Shown: positions 25,820-35,156 of the stretch, piece by piece
Numbering within the stretch: position 1 is the first letter of the stretch
Layout: each line of letters starts with the position of its first letter
NCBI GenBank assembly: GCA_905480145.1
Contig: CAJQPA010000017.1
Coordinates: 1-64,000 of the forward strand
DNA from: an uncultured Flavobacteriales bacterium
GTDB taxonomy: Bacteria > Bacteroidota > Bacteroidia > Flavobacteriales_D > Crocinitomicaceae
Direction: 5' to 3'
Length of the DNA stretch: 64,000 nucleotides
Notes under the pieces: model-generated
Told to the model about the DNA's origin: nothing
What the model saw: only the letters and a program-made list of their open reading frames with translations
Databases searched by the model: none
Translations under genes and position numbers: made by a program

Positions 25820-26896
25820 TTAGCTTTTCATGGCTCTATCCGATTTAAGAATAGCGTCATTTTTATTTGCGAGTTGGCCACAGGCTGCATCAATGTCTTT
25901 ACCTCTGCTACGTCGAACATGAACAATGATGTTTCTATCTTCTAAATATTTGGCAAAAGCATCCGTTTTGGCTTTGGTCGTTTGTTGAAATATTCCATCA
26001 TCAATAGGATTGTATTCGATGATATTTATTTTACAAGGAACACATTTAGCAAAAGCTGCCAGTTCTTGAGCGTCCTCTAGTGAGTCATTGAAATCCTTAA
26101 ATATGATGTATTCAAAGGTAACACGGGTTCCTGTTTTTGCATGGAAATAAACCAAAGCTTCTCGAAGTGCGTCAATATTATTGGAATCATTAATCTCCAT
26201 GATCTCACTTCGTTTTCTGTCATTTGCGGCATGAAGAGAAAGTGCTAAATTGAATTTGACTTCGTCATCGCCTAATTTTTTAATCATTTTGGCAATGCCC
26301 GCTGTAGAAACGGTGATTCTTTTAGGAGAAATTCCAAGTCCATCTTCAGAAGTAATTCGGTCAATTGAGCGCAGCATATTGTTATAATTGAGTAACGGCT
26401 CGCCCATTCCCATGTATACAATGTTGGATAAATTTGTTTTGTAACGATTTACCGCCTGGTCTCTTAAATAAACAACTTGATCAACAATCTCCCCAGCGGA
26501 AAGATTTCGCATCAGTTTAAGTTTTCCGGTAGCACAGAATTTACACGCTAAACTACAACCAATTTGAGAAGAAATACAAGCTGTGGTTCTTGATGAGGTC
26601 GGAATTAGTACTCCTTCAATAACTTTGTTTTCATCTACACTAAACGCACATTTTATTGTCTTGTCAGAACTAATTTGCTGGTCTTTCAGTTCAATATGAT
26701 CAATGTAGAAATGAGCATCTATTTTCTCGCGAAGAGAAATAGACAAATTTGTCATATCCTCGAAAGTATGTGCATCTTTTTGCCATAACCATTCATAAAT
26801 CTGAGTGCCACGAAAAGGCTTTTCTCCCATTTCTGAAAGAGCTTTTTTAATCTCCTTCAAGGAAAGATTACGAATATTGATTTTGTCTTGCTTCAT
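25820..26896 (-). CDS. rlmN: 23S rRNA (A2503-C2) methyltransferase
   Basis: RlmN is a radical-SAM enzyme that methylates A2503 of 23S rRNA, and A37 of some tRNAs. The iron-sulfur Cys are C114, C118 and C121 in IGCSLACKFCATG. The C-terminal resolving Cys is in RGKDIDAACGQLA (about 339), and YMGMGEPLLNY and VSTAGI are also typical. At 358 residues it is the usual size. It follows batE by 25 bases on the same strand but has its own TAnnTTTG box in that gap. Confidence 0.96.
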   Translation of the reverse strand: MKQDKINIRNLSLKEIKKALSEMGEKPFRGTQIYEWLWQKDAHTFEDMTNLSISLREKIDAHFYIDHIELKDQQISSDKTIKCAFSVDENKVIEGVLIPTSSRTTACISSQIGCSLACKFCATGKLKLMRNLSAGEIVDQVVYLRDQAVNRYKTNLSNIVYMGMGEPLLNYNNMLRSIDRITSEDGLGISPKRITVSTAGIAKMIKKLGDDEVKFNLALSLHAANDRKRSEIMEINDSNNIDALREALVYFHAKTGTRVTFEYIIFKDFNDSLEDAQELAAFAKCVPCKINIIEYNPIDDGIFQQTTKAKTDAFAKYLEDRNIIVHVRRSRGKDIDAACGQLANKNDAILKSDRAMKS

Positions 26897-26905
26897 TGCT
26901 TACCG

Positions 26906-26913
26906 CAAAGATA
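26906..26913 (-). promoter_or_regulatory. Candidate -7 promoter box for rlmN
   Basis: On the minus strand it reads TATCTTTG followed by C. It is 9 bases from the rlmN ATG, so the leader would be very short. It gives rlmN a start independent of the Bat operon. Confidence 0.4.
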
Positions 26914-26921
26914 GGGAATTA

Positions 26922-27647
26922 TCAAAGAAAAGACATTTGATCTGCCGCAAAAGAAAGTAATTCACCTTCTTCCGTTTCAATTCTTATAATAGAATCTTCC
27001 GGTGATGAATCGATAAGCTCTAGTAATGAGCCTTCGCCAATTGTCTTTTGTTTATCAATACTCGTCACAGATTTTTCGGTTATGATCGCATAATTATTCG
27101 CAGTTCTGTGTTTTTTTGTTGAATATCCAGAGAAAATTGACAAAATAAAAAGAAGAAAACTCATGACCCCTATTATACCCAGGAGTCTTTTCGAAGAGCG
27201 GTTATTGGATCTATTAAAGAGCGTCATCATGACCGCAATAATAATTGAGCATAGAATTGCCATGATTGCCCAAGATGTGCTTGAGAAACTATAAAGAGTG
27301 GATTGCATTCCATTTAATCTATATTCCCAAACAAAGTTTGGGTCAATTTCATAGTGACACTCTTCAATCATAAGTTTTGTCTGAACGTCATTTGGTGTGG
27401 ACATGAGAACCCTTTCAAATGCCCATATAGCTTCTCCCCATTTTTCATTTTTCATTTTGGCCATTCCCAAATTGTATAAAGCTCCTGTATTATTAGGCTC
27501 ATACTGGATGATGGAGTCAAATTTTGCAGCTGACTTTTTGAATTCTTTTTTATTGAAAAGAACAACGCCATCTTCAAATGTTTGTCCCGAATAAGCTGAA
27601 AACAGCATTCCCATAAATAAACTGAATAGTATTTTTTTAATCATCAT
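26922..27647 (-). CDS. batE: BatE: TPR and membrane protein of the Bat operon
   Basis: The 241-residue protein has a signal peptide (1-21) and two TPR repeats (about 24-95, with YNLGMAKMKNEKWGEAIWAFERVL). Two membrane helices follow (about 125-145 and 157-175), then a small C-terminal SH3-like domain (about 185-241). This matches BatE of Bacteroidota aerotolerance (Bat) operons, whose exact function is not known. Its start overlaps the batD stop by 4 bases (ATGA). It is the last gene of the operon. Confidence 0.82.
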   Translation of the reverse strand: MMIKKILFSLFMGMLFSAYSGQTFEDGVVLFNKKEFKKSAAKFDSIIQYEPNNTGALYNLGMAKMKNEKWGEAIWAFERVLMSTPNDVQTKLMIEECHYEIDPNFVWEYRLNGMQSTLYSFSSTSWAIMAILCSIIIAVMMTLFNRSNNRSSKRLLGIIGVMSFLLFILSIFSGYSTKKHRTANNYAIITEKSVTSIDKQKTIGEGSLLELIDSSPEDSIIRIETEEGELLSFAADQMSFL

Positions 27648-29341
27648 TTCAATTTTTTAACCAGATGATTTAGTTCTTCTATTATTTCATTTTTGGAATG
27701 ATTATCCGCACCAAAGCCATAGCGAAACTCATCACACTTTTCAAAAATTGACTTCACCTTTTGCAAATTTGAAGGCTGAATTTGTAATGAAATATTTTTT
27801 ATCAGTACTTGTTTGGATAAGTTATCGCTAGGGTTGATTCCAAGCTTTAGTGCTAATGCAATTTTTAATGATTCTTCCACGTTCGAAAAGAATAAATTAG
27901 AATTGTTTGAGTTTTTCTCAATTTCAAGTTCTGCTAGTAATAAAGACAGTTGCTTTTGATTATTCCTTGTTGCAGTTTTCAACATTACTTTCTCCACGGA
28001 ATCTTCTTTTCTTTTCAAAATAAAGAGAAAAATCAATGCTAAAAATAAGGGGGCACTTACTCCTAACCAAAAAGATCCGCTTCCAAAAAAGGAATTACTT
28101 TGATTGTATACTCTCGATTGTCTTAAATAATCTTGCTCTTCCGGCTCAATGTTATTAGGTTCTTGTTCTTCGACTGTATTAACATAATTCTGATCTGCTT
28201 TAATACTGAGCTCTGTCGAAGTTGTTGCAATTGAAATGTATTTTTCTTTTTTTGGATCAAAAAATGCTACAATAGTTGGCGGTAGAGTTGTTTTCCCAGC
28301 TTTATTAACTTGGATGTTGTACTTGTAATTTATTTTTCCCTCTGTACCCTTGGAATTAAAGATGTATTCTTCTTCAATTTCAGGATCGCCATAAACAATA
28401 AATCCTTTTGGTAATTTTGGTTTTGGTTCAATAATGTTATGCAAATTTCCCGACCCAATGATGCTGATGAACATTTTGAATACATCCCCCTGCTTCAATG
28501 CATCCCCCTCAACTTTTCGCTCGATTGTAAAGTGACCGACACCACCAATAAATTCGATTGGCGGATCTTCAGGTAATGGCTTTACTTCAACGAGGGCGTT
28601 ATTTGACTTAAACTGATACCCTTTATAATTTTGATTTAACTTCATTGAATAAGACTCAATCTTGAACTTACCTATGACGTCCGGAAAAATTATATTCTTA
28701 TCATATTCAAATGAGAATAATTTATAGTTTTTAAAAAACTCTTCTTCCACAACTATTCTCTTTGAGTTCCCTAGCTTTGACCTGTCTATAGTTCCAGGCA
28801 AGTTGTAAGTCCTGTATCCTTCGAGGTGGGTGGGCTCAAAATGAGAATAGATTTTAGCTGAAATGATGATTGGTTCTCCTTCATAAATTACTTTTTTATT
28901 CGTTTGAATTATTCCAAAAGCAGGTTCTTTTAATTGTTCATCTGTAACAAAAAGATTAGTCATCTCCGTTTTTTCACCTATTTCAACTTTTACAGTGTTG
29001 GATTGAATTGTTTTATTGCCTTTCTTTACAAAAGCAGGACCGATTGTATATTTTCCCTTAGCTCCAATAGCACCCGTTTGAGAAACGTAATAATATGTAA
29101 TTACTTTTCCCGAATTTACATCCATTTCTTGTTCCATTCCACTCATGACATCATAGCCTTGAACAAATGAACTTGGGAGGTTATCTATTTCTACATTACC
29201 TTGAACATTAGATTTAATCGTAATTGTAATAATTTCACCGACATCTGCGGATACAGGGTCAATGGACAGTGATACCTCTGGGTCTTGGCAATAAGCAATT
29301 ATTGACAACAAAAGGAAAGAGAAGAGCAAAAATGTTTTCAT
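27644..29341 (-). CDS. batD: BatD: large exported beta-sandwich membrane protein
   Basis: Starting at ATG 29341 the protein has 565 residues with a signal peptide ending near IIAYCQ. The frame opens 17 codons earlier, but those overlap the batC end and lack signal character. Repeated beta-sandwich domains fill most of the periplasmic part (VSLSIDPVSADVGEIITITI, EPAFGIIQTNKKVIYEGEPI, HFTIERKVEGDALKQGDVF). One membrane helix (about 430-448, WLGVSAPLFLALIFLFILK) is followed by a cytoplasmic tail. BatD is thought to form a periplasmic complex with BatA-C. One base separates it from batC. Confidence 0.87.
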   Translation of the reverse strand: MKTFLLFSFLLLSIIAYCQDPEVSLSIDPVSADVGEIITITIKSNVQGNVEIDNLPSSFVQGYDVMSGMEQEMDVNSGKVITYYYVSQTGAIGAKGKYTIGPAFVKKGNKTIQSNTVKVEIGEKTEMTNLFVTDEQLKEPAFGIIQTNKKVIYEGEPIIISAKIYSHFEPTHLEGYRTYNLPGTIDRSKLGNSKRIVVEEEFFKNYKLFSFEYDKNIIFPDVIGKFKIESYSMKLNQNYKGYQFKSNNALVEVKPLPEDPPIEFIGGVGHFTIERKVEGDALKQGDVFKMFISIIGSGNLHNIIEPKPKLPKGFIVYGDPEIEEEYIFNSKGTEGKINYKYNIQVNKAGKTTLPPTIVAFFDPKKEKYISIATTSTELSIKADQNYVNTVEEQEPNNIEPEEQDYLRQSRVYNQSNSFFGSGSFWLGVSAPLFLALIFLFILKRKEDSVEKVMLKTATRNNQKQLSLLLAELEIEKNSNNSNLFFSNVEESLKIALALKLGINPSDNLSKQVLIKNISLQIQPSNLQKVKSIFEKCDEFRYGFGADNHSKNEIIEELNHLVKKLK

Positions 29342-29342
29342 A

Positions 29343-30053
29343 TTACCAGTCTTTTCCAGATTTAGAAGTATTACCTCCGCCTTTTGAACCACTTGCTTTT
29401 CGCTTCGTTTCTGCTTCTTCCTTCATTAATTTGTCAAGAAGTCTTTCTACAGTTTTGTTCGGAAGTTTACTCTTGTTTTCTCCATTTTGTTTCTCTTGAG
29501 AGTTATTCGAATCATCGTTTTTATTGTCATCCGACTTTTTTTGCTCTTGCTTTTGGTCACTTTTATTCTCGTCTTGTTTATTCTGATTTTTGTTCTGGTT
29601 TGAATTATTTTTTTGTTGCTTTTTCTGATTACTTAGCTGCCTAATGGCTTCAGATAAATTGTATCGGGTCTGCTCATCATTTGGGTTTTGCCGGAGAGAT
29701 TCTTTGTATGATTCAATGGCACTTCCATAATCTTTTTTCTTCATTTGAGAATTTCCTAGATTATGGTATGCATCTGCTTTCTGTCCAACTGATTTTTTAT
29801 TTGAGGCACCTTGCTTGTATATTTCTGAAGCTTTTTCAAACTCTCTAGCCTTGTAGGCAGATTGTGCCATTTCATCAGAAAAGTCAATGCTATCTGGGGC
29901 AATTTTTTGAGTTGATTGATAATGTTTAAAAGCATCCCCAAATTCTTTGTTCTCGTAAGCACTTCTGGCGGCAGAAAGAGAGTCGCGCCAGTTTTGCCCA
30001 AAAGAAAAAGTCAGGCTTAGAATAAAAAATATAGAAAGTAAACTTCTTATCAT
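29343..30053 (-). CDS. batC: BatC: periplasmic TPR protein
   Basis: The 236-residue protein has a signal peptide (about 1-19), then at least three TPR units (about 24-130, including ADAYHNLGNSQMKKKDYGSAIESYKESLRQNPND). A long Lys/Asn/Gln-rich disordered stretch follows (about 140-195), then a conserved short helix (KTVERLLDKLMKEEAETKRK). This is the usual BatC layout; the C-terminal helix probably docks on partners. It overlaps the batB stop by 4 bases. Confidence 0.85.
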   Translation of the reverse strand: MIRSLLSIFFILSLTFSFGQNWRDSLSAARSAYENKEFGDAFKHYQSTQKIAPDSIDFSDEMAQSAYKAREFEKASEIYKQGASNKKSVGQKADAYHNLGNSQMKKKDYGSAIESYKESLRQNPNDEQTRYNLSEAIRQLSNQKKQQKNNSNQNKNQNKQDENKSDQKQEQKKSDDNKNDDSNNSQEKQNGENKSKLPNKTVERLLDKLMKEEAETKRKASGSKGGGNTSKSGKDW

Positions 30054-31204
30054 TCTTTCACTAATTTATCAAGGTGTCTTACGAACTGTTTAGACCATAT
30101 CATATAAGCCAGCCAGAACAATAACGAAACGATAAGTGGAATCTGAAATCGTTCTTCTTTAACTTCAAATTCTAAATTATCAATTTTCGTTCTTTTCATC
30201 TTATTAATTTGTGTTAATAATTCTGAAAGATTTGGAAATTCATTTGAGCTGATTGTTGATTTACCCCCACCTTTTTTGGCTAAACTTCTAATGAGACTAG
30301 GGTCCATTCGTGAAATAATGGGTTTACCGACAGCGTTTGTTTTGTATCCCAATTCTGGGCGGTAAGGGTTTTTCGGAATTAACCCACCTTTTTTGGTGCC
30401 TATGCCCATTACAGATAATTGAATTTTGGATTCTCTAATTATTTTAAGAATTTCGTCAGGATTTGTTTCATGATTTTCTCCATCAGTTACCAAAATAATT
30501 CCTTTGGTCGTCTTTTCTTTAGAGAACATGCCATTCGAGACCTCCAATGCTTCAGTTATGTTTGTTCCTTGACTTGTAATCATTGCTGTTTCAATATCTT
30601 GGATAAATAGCTTTGCTGCTGAATAGTCAGTTGTCAAAGGAAGTTGGACAAATGCACTATTTGCAAAAAGTGAAATCCCTATTTTTTCTCCATGTAAATT
30701 GTTTATGAGTTGAATCAAAGCTCGTTTAGAAATGTCTAATCGTGAATTTTCTTTCGAGATATCCATCGTGTTCATTGAGTTTGAAATATCTAAACTAACG
30801 ACTAACTCTAATGATTCTGATGTGCCAGAAACTTTCTTTTTTCCGTAAATAGGTTGCGTTAGAGCTATAACAAGAAAGACAAATGCGTTTCTGAAAAAGA
30901 AATATTTCAAGAAGTTACTCATCGTGGAGACTGGGCGTAAAATAGATTGAGTTACACGGCTATTTGTTCCTTGAATTTGATAGTTATGTTTATAAGTGCG
31001 ATAAAAATAAAGACCGATGATTGGAACTAAAATAGCTAATAAACCAAATGCCTCTGGAAATTTATATATAATAGAATCGATGCCATATTTTTTATTTCCA
31101 AGTGATCCTACAAAAAATAGATAAAGAGCCCAAAAGAGCAATTCCCATAATAGTGTGATTGCGATGATCCAATTGAGGCGATATAAAAATTTATTCCTAG
31201 TCAT
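30050..31204 (-). CDS. batB: BatB: membrane-anchored VWA-domain protein
   Basis: The 384-residue protein has two N-terminal membrane helices (about 10-32 and 49-68), a third near 105-117, and a von Willebrand A domain (about 130-320). The metal-ion (MIDAS) motif is DISNSM, with TSQGT and VTDGENHE downstream. A final membrane helix (about 353-371) follows. BatA and BatB are paralogous VWA proteins thought to meet in the membrane. It overlaps batA by 8 bases. In batB the region before the VWA domain is longer than in batA. Confidence 0.9.
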   Translation of the reverse strand: MTRNKFLYRLNWIIAITLLWELLFWALYLFFVGSLGNKKYGIDSIIYKFPEAFGLLAILVPIIGLYFYRTYKHNYQIQGTNSRVTQSILRPVSTMSNFLKYFFFRNAFVFLVIALTQPIYGKKKVSGTSESLELVVSLDISNSMNTMDISKENSRLDISKRALIQLINNLHGEKIGISLFANSAFVQLPLTTDYSAAKLFIQDIETAMITSQGTNITEALEVSNGMFSKEKTTKGIILVTDGENHETNPDEILKIIRESKIQLSVMGIGTKKGGLIPKNPYRPELGYKTNAVGKPIISRMDPSLIRSLAKKGGGKSTISSNEFPNLSELLTQINKMKRTKIDNLEFEVKEERFQIPLIVSLLFWLAYMIWSKQFVRHLDKLVKE

Positions 31205-32228
31205 TAAATCTAAAAACGAGATAGTTTGTGGGCCATATTAAAATCAAAAGAAGGAAGGCCCAGTTCAAAAAAGCCTGAGGGTTACTTGGAGGGTCAGATT
31301 TAAAATGTTGGTCTTCCATTTTCCTTTTTTCGAGTTTTTCAATTTCTTTATAAATGTCTTGTAGGCTTTTTGTATCAGTTGCTCGAAAATATTTACCGTT
31401 AGTTGTTTGCGCAATTTTCATTAAAGTCACTTCGTCAATTTCAACAACCATATTTTGGTATTGAACTCCGAATGGTGTTATTACTGGAGAAGGAGCAGTT
31501 CCGTTTCTTCCAACTCCGATTGTATAAACACGAATATTTTTTGCTTTTGCAAGCTCTGCCGCCTGTACAGGGTCAATATCCCCAGAATTATTACTTCCAT
31601 CCGTTAAAAGAATAATGACTTTTGATGCAATACTGTCATTCCTTAACCTGGTTACTGCGGTTCCAAGTCCTGTTCCTATTGCAGTTCCGCCTTCGATCCT
31701 ATCTCCATTAATGTTATCAATTTGCTCTTTGAGTATTGCATAGTCTAGTGTAGCGGGACATGCCGTGTATGCTTCTCCAGCATATACCACTAAACCTATT
31801 CGATCTCCTTTTCTTCCATCAACAAACTCTTTAGCAACTCTTTTGGAGGCTTCCAAGCGATTAGGCTCAAAGTCTCTAGCCATCATAGACATAGATACAT
31901 CCATTGCTAATATGATGTCAATCCCATTTTTATAATCATTGTTAAAATCATCGTATTGATTCCAATGAAAAGGTTTTGCCAATGCTATTATTAGCAATAC
32001 GGCAACAAGACCGTAGGTTGTAAATATAATTCGGCGCAATAAGTTTACGCCTTTAGACTCTATATTTGTTTGGTCACTTTCAGTTCGGGAGTATTTAACA
32101 TCTCCTTTTCTGTTTTGCTCAATAAAATAAATGGCCAAAAGAATTGGTGGGATGACCAAAAGTAGCCATAACCAATTTGGAGCGAAGTATTCATACTCCC
32201 AAAAACGTATGTTCCAATTATTCAACAT
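31197..32228 (-). CDS. batA: BatA: membrane-anchored VWA-domain protein
   Basis: The 343-residue protein has two N-terminal membrane helices (about 15-33 and 65-83), a VWA domain (about 95-290) with MIDAS motif DVSMSM, EGGTAIGTGL and LLTDGSNNSGD, and a C-terminal membrane helix (about 322-340). The ATG at 32228 is preferred; a TTG two codons earlier is possible. It overlaps the upstream gene. BatA family proteins occur with MoxR ATPases, which may insert or remodel metal-dependent complexes. Confidence 0.9.
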   Translation of the reverse strand: MLNNWNIRFWEYEYFAPNWLWLLLVIPPILLAIYFIEQNRKGDVKYSRTESDQTNIESKGVNLLRRIIFTTYGLVAVLLIIALAKPFHWNQYDDFNNDYKNGIDIILAMDVSMSMMARDFEPNRLEASKRVAKEFVDGRKGDRIGLVVYAGEAYTACPATLDYAILKEQIDNINGDRIEGGTAIGTGLGTAVTRLRNDSIASKVIILLTDGSNNSGDIDPVQAAELAKAKNIRVYTIGVGRNGTAPSPVITPFGVQYQNMVVEIDEVTLMKIAQTTNGKYFRATDTKSLQDIYKEIEKLEKRKMEDQHFKSDPPSNPQAFLNWAFLLLILIWPTNYLVFRFND

Positions 32229-33177
32229 TATCAAATTCTAATGGGCTAGTTTCAACGACTATTTGTTTTGCTAAAGTTGAAATCCGCAATATTTCAATCA
32301 GTTCTGGTTTCGATTTCGCAAACTTAACCATGTCTGACTGAGAAAGAATCCTGGCGACAACGTCAACAGTTTCCTTGTTCAGTCCTTTTTCTGTAAGAAG
32401 AATTTTAGTTTGGTAACTTGTTTTATCCAATAATGATATGCTATATCTGCTTGTCAGATATGATCTTAGAATATATGATAATTCAACAAAGTGTCTTTTT
32501 AATTCGTCTTTTTCCCAGAGCTTAGATGAATCCAAAGAGTTGATAGCCAAAATGGTTCTGTCTTTTAATGATGGTGGTTTTATCTCATCTTCGCGATCAT
32601 TTTCTTTGCTGTTCCTAATAAAACGTGTGATTGCCAATGCAAGAATTAGTATAACTAAAACAACCCACCAATATGAAGTAAAAAAATCGATTACGGTAAA
32701 AGGCAGAATTGGAAGCTCTGTGAAATTTTCTCTAATGTCATATAGATCTACACTGTCAATAGGAGTGCTTAAGTGAGTTGCAATCGCAATATTCTCAAAA
32801 TAAAAAGTTGAATCATTAATAATGATTTGAGGTCCAGGAAGCACGTATAGACCACTATCCCAAGCTGTAATCACATATTCACCAACCCATTTTTTTTGTC
32901 CATTGATGAAGAGATTTGTGTCCCTAAAGTCTGAAACGATTTCGAAATCAATCCCATCTTTGGATAAATCTCCAGATTCCGTAATTGATCTAGCTTTTAT
33001 CGTTTCAGAATTTTCTGTAAAAAGAATAGTATCAGAAGGCATAGCATCTACAATGTAATTTATTGTCACAGGCTGTCCTATACTAATTTGTGATTGCGAT
33101 ACTCTTTGCTTTAGCACTTGGCCATTAACTTCAGAAGAGATCAGAAGGATAAAGAGATATATTACAAATCGTATCAT
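32218..33177 (-). CDS. Bat-operon protein with signal peptide and one membrane helix
   Basis: The 319-residue protein sits between the DUF58 gene and batA, a position usually filled by an uncharacterised protein in Bacteroidota. It has a signal peptide (1-20) and a periplasmic beta-sandwich (about 21-150) whose opening VSQSQISIGQPVTINYIVDA recalls BatD repeats. One membrane helix (168-187) and a helical cytosolic part (about 200-319) follow. It could be a small BatD-like paralogue. It overlaps both neighbours (4 bases with DUF58, 11 with batA), so coupled translation is likely. Confidence 0.72.
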   Translation of the reverse strand: MIRFVIYLFILLISSEVNGQVLKQRVSQSQISIGQPVTINYIVDAMPSDTILFTENSETIKARSITESGDLSKDGIDFEIVSDFRDTNLFINGQKKWVGEYVITAWDSGLYVLPGPQIIINDSTFYFENIAIATHLSTPIDSVDLYDIRENFTELPILPFTVIDFFTSYWWVVLVILILALAITRFIRNSKENDREDEIKPPSLKDRTILAINSLDSSKLWEKDELKRHFVELSYILRSYLTSRYSISLLDKTSYQTKILLTEKGLNKETVDVVARILSQSDMVKFAKSKPELIEILRISTLAKQIVVETSPLEFDNVE

Positions 33178-34040
33178 CTATTCTTAAATAATTTAACCAA
33201 TGGTTTGATGAAGTCTTTATCCGTGGCTATAGATGTGTAATCAATGCCAGATTTTTTAAATTCTTTATCGAGATCTTTTTCAAATTTCTGAAAGTTATTG
33301 GTGTGGATATCTTTGGCCTTTTGACTGTTCGTATTCACCCATGTTGTTGCACCTGTTTCAGCATTAAATAATTGGACAACCCCTATGTCAGGAAGATGAA
33401 TTTCGGCCTCATCAACTAACCTAAGGGCTACCATGTCATGTTTTTTTCGAGAAACTTTTAAGCCCTCCATGAAGTCGTTATTGTCTATGAAATCTGATAT
33501 TACGAATGCTATACTTCTTTTCTTCTGTGTGTTTCGAAAGAATTTTAGCCCTTCATTCAAGTTAGTTCCTTTGCTTTCAGGAATAATTTCAATTAACTCC
33601 CGCAGAATAATTAGAGAGTGTTTCTTTCCTTTTCCCGGAGCAATGTATTTTTCAACTTTATCTGAAATGAAAATTGCACCAACTTTATCATTGTTGCTGA
33701 TTGCAGAAAAGGATAAAACAGCCGCTAATTCTAAAGCTAAATCTTTTTTTGTTTTCGAGTTCCAGCCAAAATTTTCAGACCCAGAAACATCGATAATTAG
33801 CATTACTGTTAATTCTCGTTCTTCGTCAAAAACTTTTACATGTGGCTTATTAAACCTGGCTGTGACGTTCCAATCGATCGTTCTTACTTCGTCTCCAAAG
33901 TGATAATCACGAACTTCACTAAAGGCCATTCCTCGGCCCTTGAAGGCAGAGTGATATTCACCAGAAAAAATATGCTTGGTGAGACCTTTGGTTTTTATTT
34001 CCAAAAGACGAATTTTTTTTAAAAGTTCTTTAGTGTCCAT
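33174..34040 (-). CDS. DUF58 protein of the MoxR/Bat operon
   Basis: The 288-residue soluble protein shows the DUF58 core: FKGRGMAFSEVRDYHFGDEVRTIDWNVTAR, followed by VFDEERELTVMLIIDVSGSENFG, a VWA-like site with DxSGS. DUF58 proteins almost always accompany MoxR ATPases and VWA proteins and may act as their adaptors. It begins 5 bases after moxR and overlaps the next gene by 4 bases. Confidence 0.9.
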   Translation of the reverse strand: MDTKELLKKIRLLEIKTKGLTKHIFSGEYHSAFKGRGMAFSEVRDYHFGDEVRTIDWNVTARFNKPHVKVFDEERELTVMLIIDVSGSENFGWNSKTKKDLALELAAVLSFSAISNNDKVGAIFISDKVEKYIAPGKGKKHSLIILRELIEIIPESKGTNLNEGLKFFRNTQKKRSIAFVISDFIDNNDFMEGLKVSRKKHDMVALRLVDEAEIHLPDIGVVQLFNAETGATTWVNTNSQKAKDIHTNNFQKFEKDLDKEFKKSGIDYTSIATDKDFIKPLVKLFKNR

Positions 34041-34045
34041 TTATT

Positions 34046-35056
34046 TTATGGGACTTCTACTTTGGCAATAATTTTATTGACAATATCTGTCGCCGTTAAA
34101 TTCTCAGCTTCGGCTTCATATGTTAATCCCATTCTGTGACGCATTACGTCAGGTGCAATTTCTCTAATGTCTTCAGGGATTACGAATGCACGCCCTTGCA
34201 GAAAAGCGAAAGCTTTAGAGGCTAAAGCTAGGTTAATACTCGCTCTTGGAGAGCATCCAACACTGATCATTGGTTCTAAAAAACCAAGTCCGCATTTTTC
34301 AGGCTCTCGAGTTGCATAAACAATGTCAACGATATACTGTTCAATTTTTTCATCTAAATAAACTTCTTTGACAAGTCCTCGAAGTCGTTCAATGTCATCC
34401 GCCGAAACAACTTCTCCGGCTCGGGAAATTCCCTCTTTACGCACATTCGAACGGATAATTTGGCGTTCTTCTTCTTTTGTAGGGTAACCCAAAAACACTT
34501 TCAGCATAAATCGATCAACCTGTGCTTCCGGCAAAGGATATGTTCCCTCTTGTTCTATTGGGTTTTGCGTTGCTAAAACCAGAAATGGGCTTGGTAATTT
34601 AAATGTCTCATCCCCAATGGTGATTTGCCTTTCTTGCATAGCTTCAAGTAAAGCACTTTGAACTTTTGCAGGAGCTCTATTAATTTCATCTGCCAAAACG
34701 AAATTCGAAAAAATTGGTCCTTTCTTAACAGAAAAACTTTCTGATTTTTGGCTGTAGATTAATGTTCCCGTTACATCTGCAGGGAGCAAGTCGGGTGTAA
34801 ATTGTATTCTGCTGAAATCAACATTAATAGCATCGGCTAAAGTCTTAATAGCTAGGGTTTTTGCCAATCCAGGTACTCCCTCAAGAAGAACGTGCCCATC
34901 TGCGAGTAACGCGATTAATAAACGGTCAATCATATAGGTTTGTCCAACAATAACTTTTCCAACTTCGCCTCGAAGTAAGGATACTGTCGGCATTTCTAAT
35001 TTTATCTTTTCGCCGACAATTCTCAGCGCCTCTGCAGGGTTTATATTTTCTTCCAT
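34046..35056 (-). CDS. moxR: MoxR-type AAA+ ATPase
   Basis: This is the first gene of the Bat operon. The 336-residue AAA+ protein shows Walker A GVPGLAKT, Walker B VLADEINRAPAKVQSALLEAMQER, sensor segments ATQNPIEQEGTYPLPEAQVDRF, and the C-terminal lid with SVGCSPRASINLALASKAFA. MoxR ATPases act as chaperones for VWA-containing complexes, here presumably BatA/BatB. The upstream region has a near-match CATTTTTG (35083-35090, minus strand) rather than a perfect -7 box. Confidence 0.95.
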   Translation of the reverse strand: MEENINPAEALRIVGEKIKLEMPTVSLLRGEVGKVIVGQTYMIDRLLIALLADGHVLLEGVPGLAKTLAIKTLADAINVDFSRIQFTPDLLPADVTGTLIYSQKSESFSVKKGPIFSNFVLADEINRAPAKVQSALLEAMQERQITIGDETFKLPSPFLVLATQNPIEQEGTYPLPEAQVDRFMLKVFLGYPTKEEERQIIRSNVRKEGISRAGEVVSADDIERLRGLVKEVYLDEKIEQYIVDIVYATREPEKCGLGFLEPMISVGCSPRASINLALASKAFAFLQGRAFVIPEDIREIAPDVMRHRMGLTYEAEAENLTATDIVNKIIAKVEVP

Positions 35057-35156
35057 AGTCTATTCAGTAGAACTTACAAAAATGAAAAGATATGTGCTTT
35101 AGACCTTGATTTTGCTGTTAATTAATGTTAACATTGTTAGAGAAAACCTGACTATT

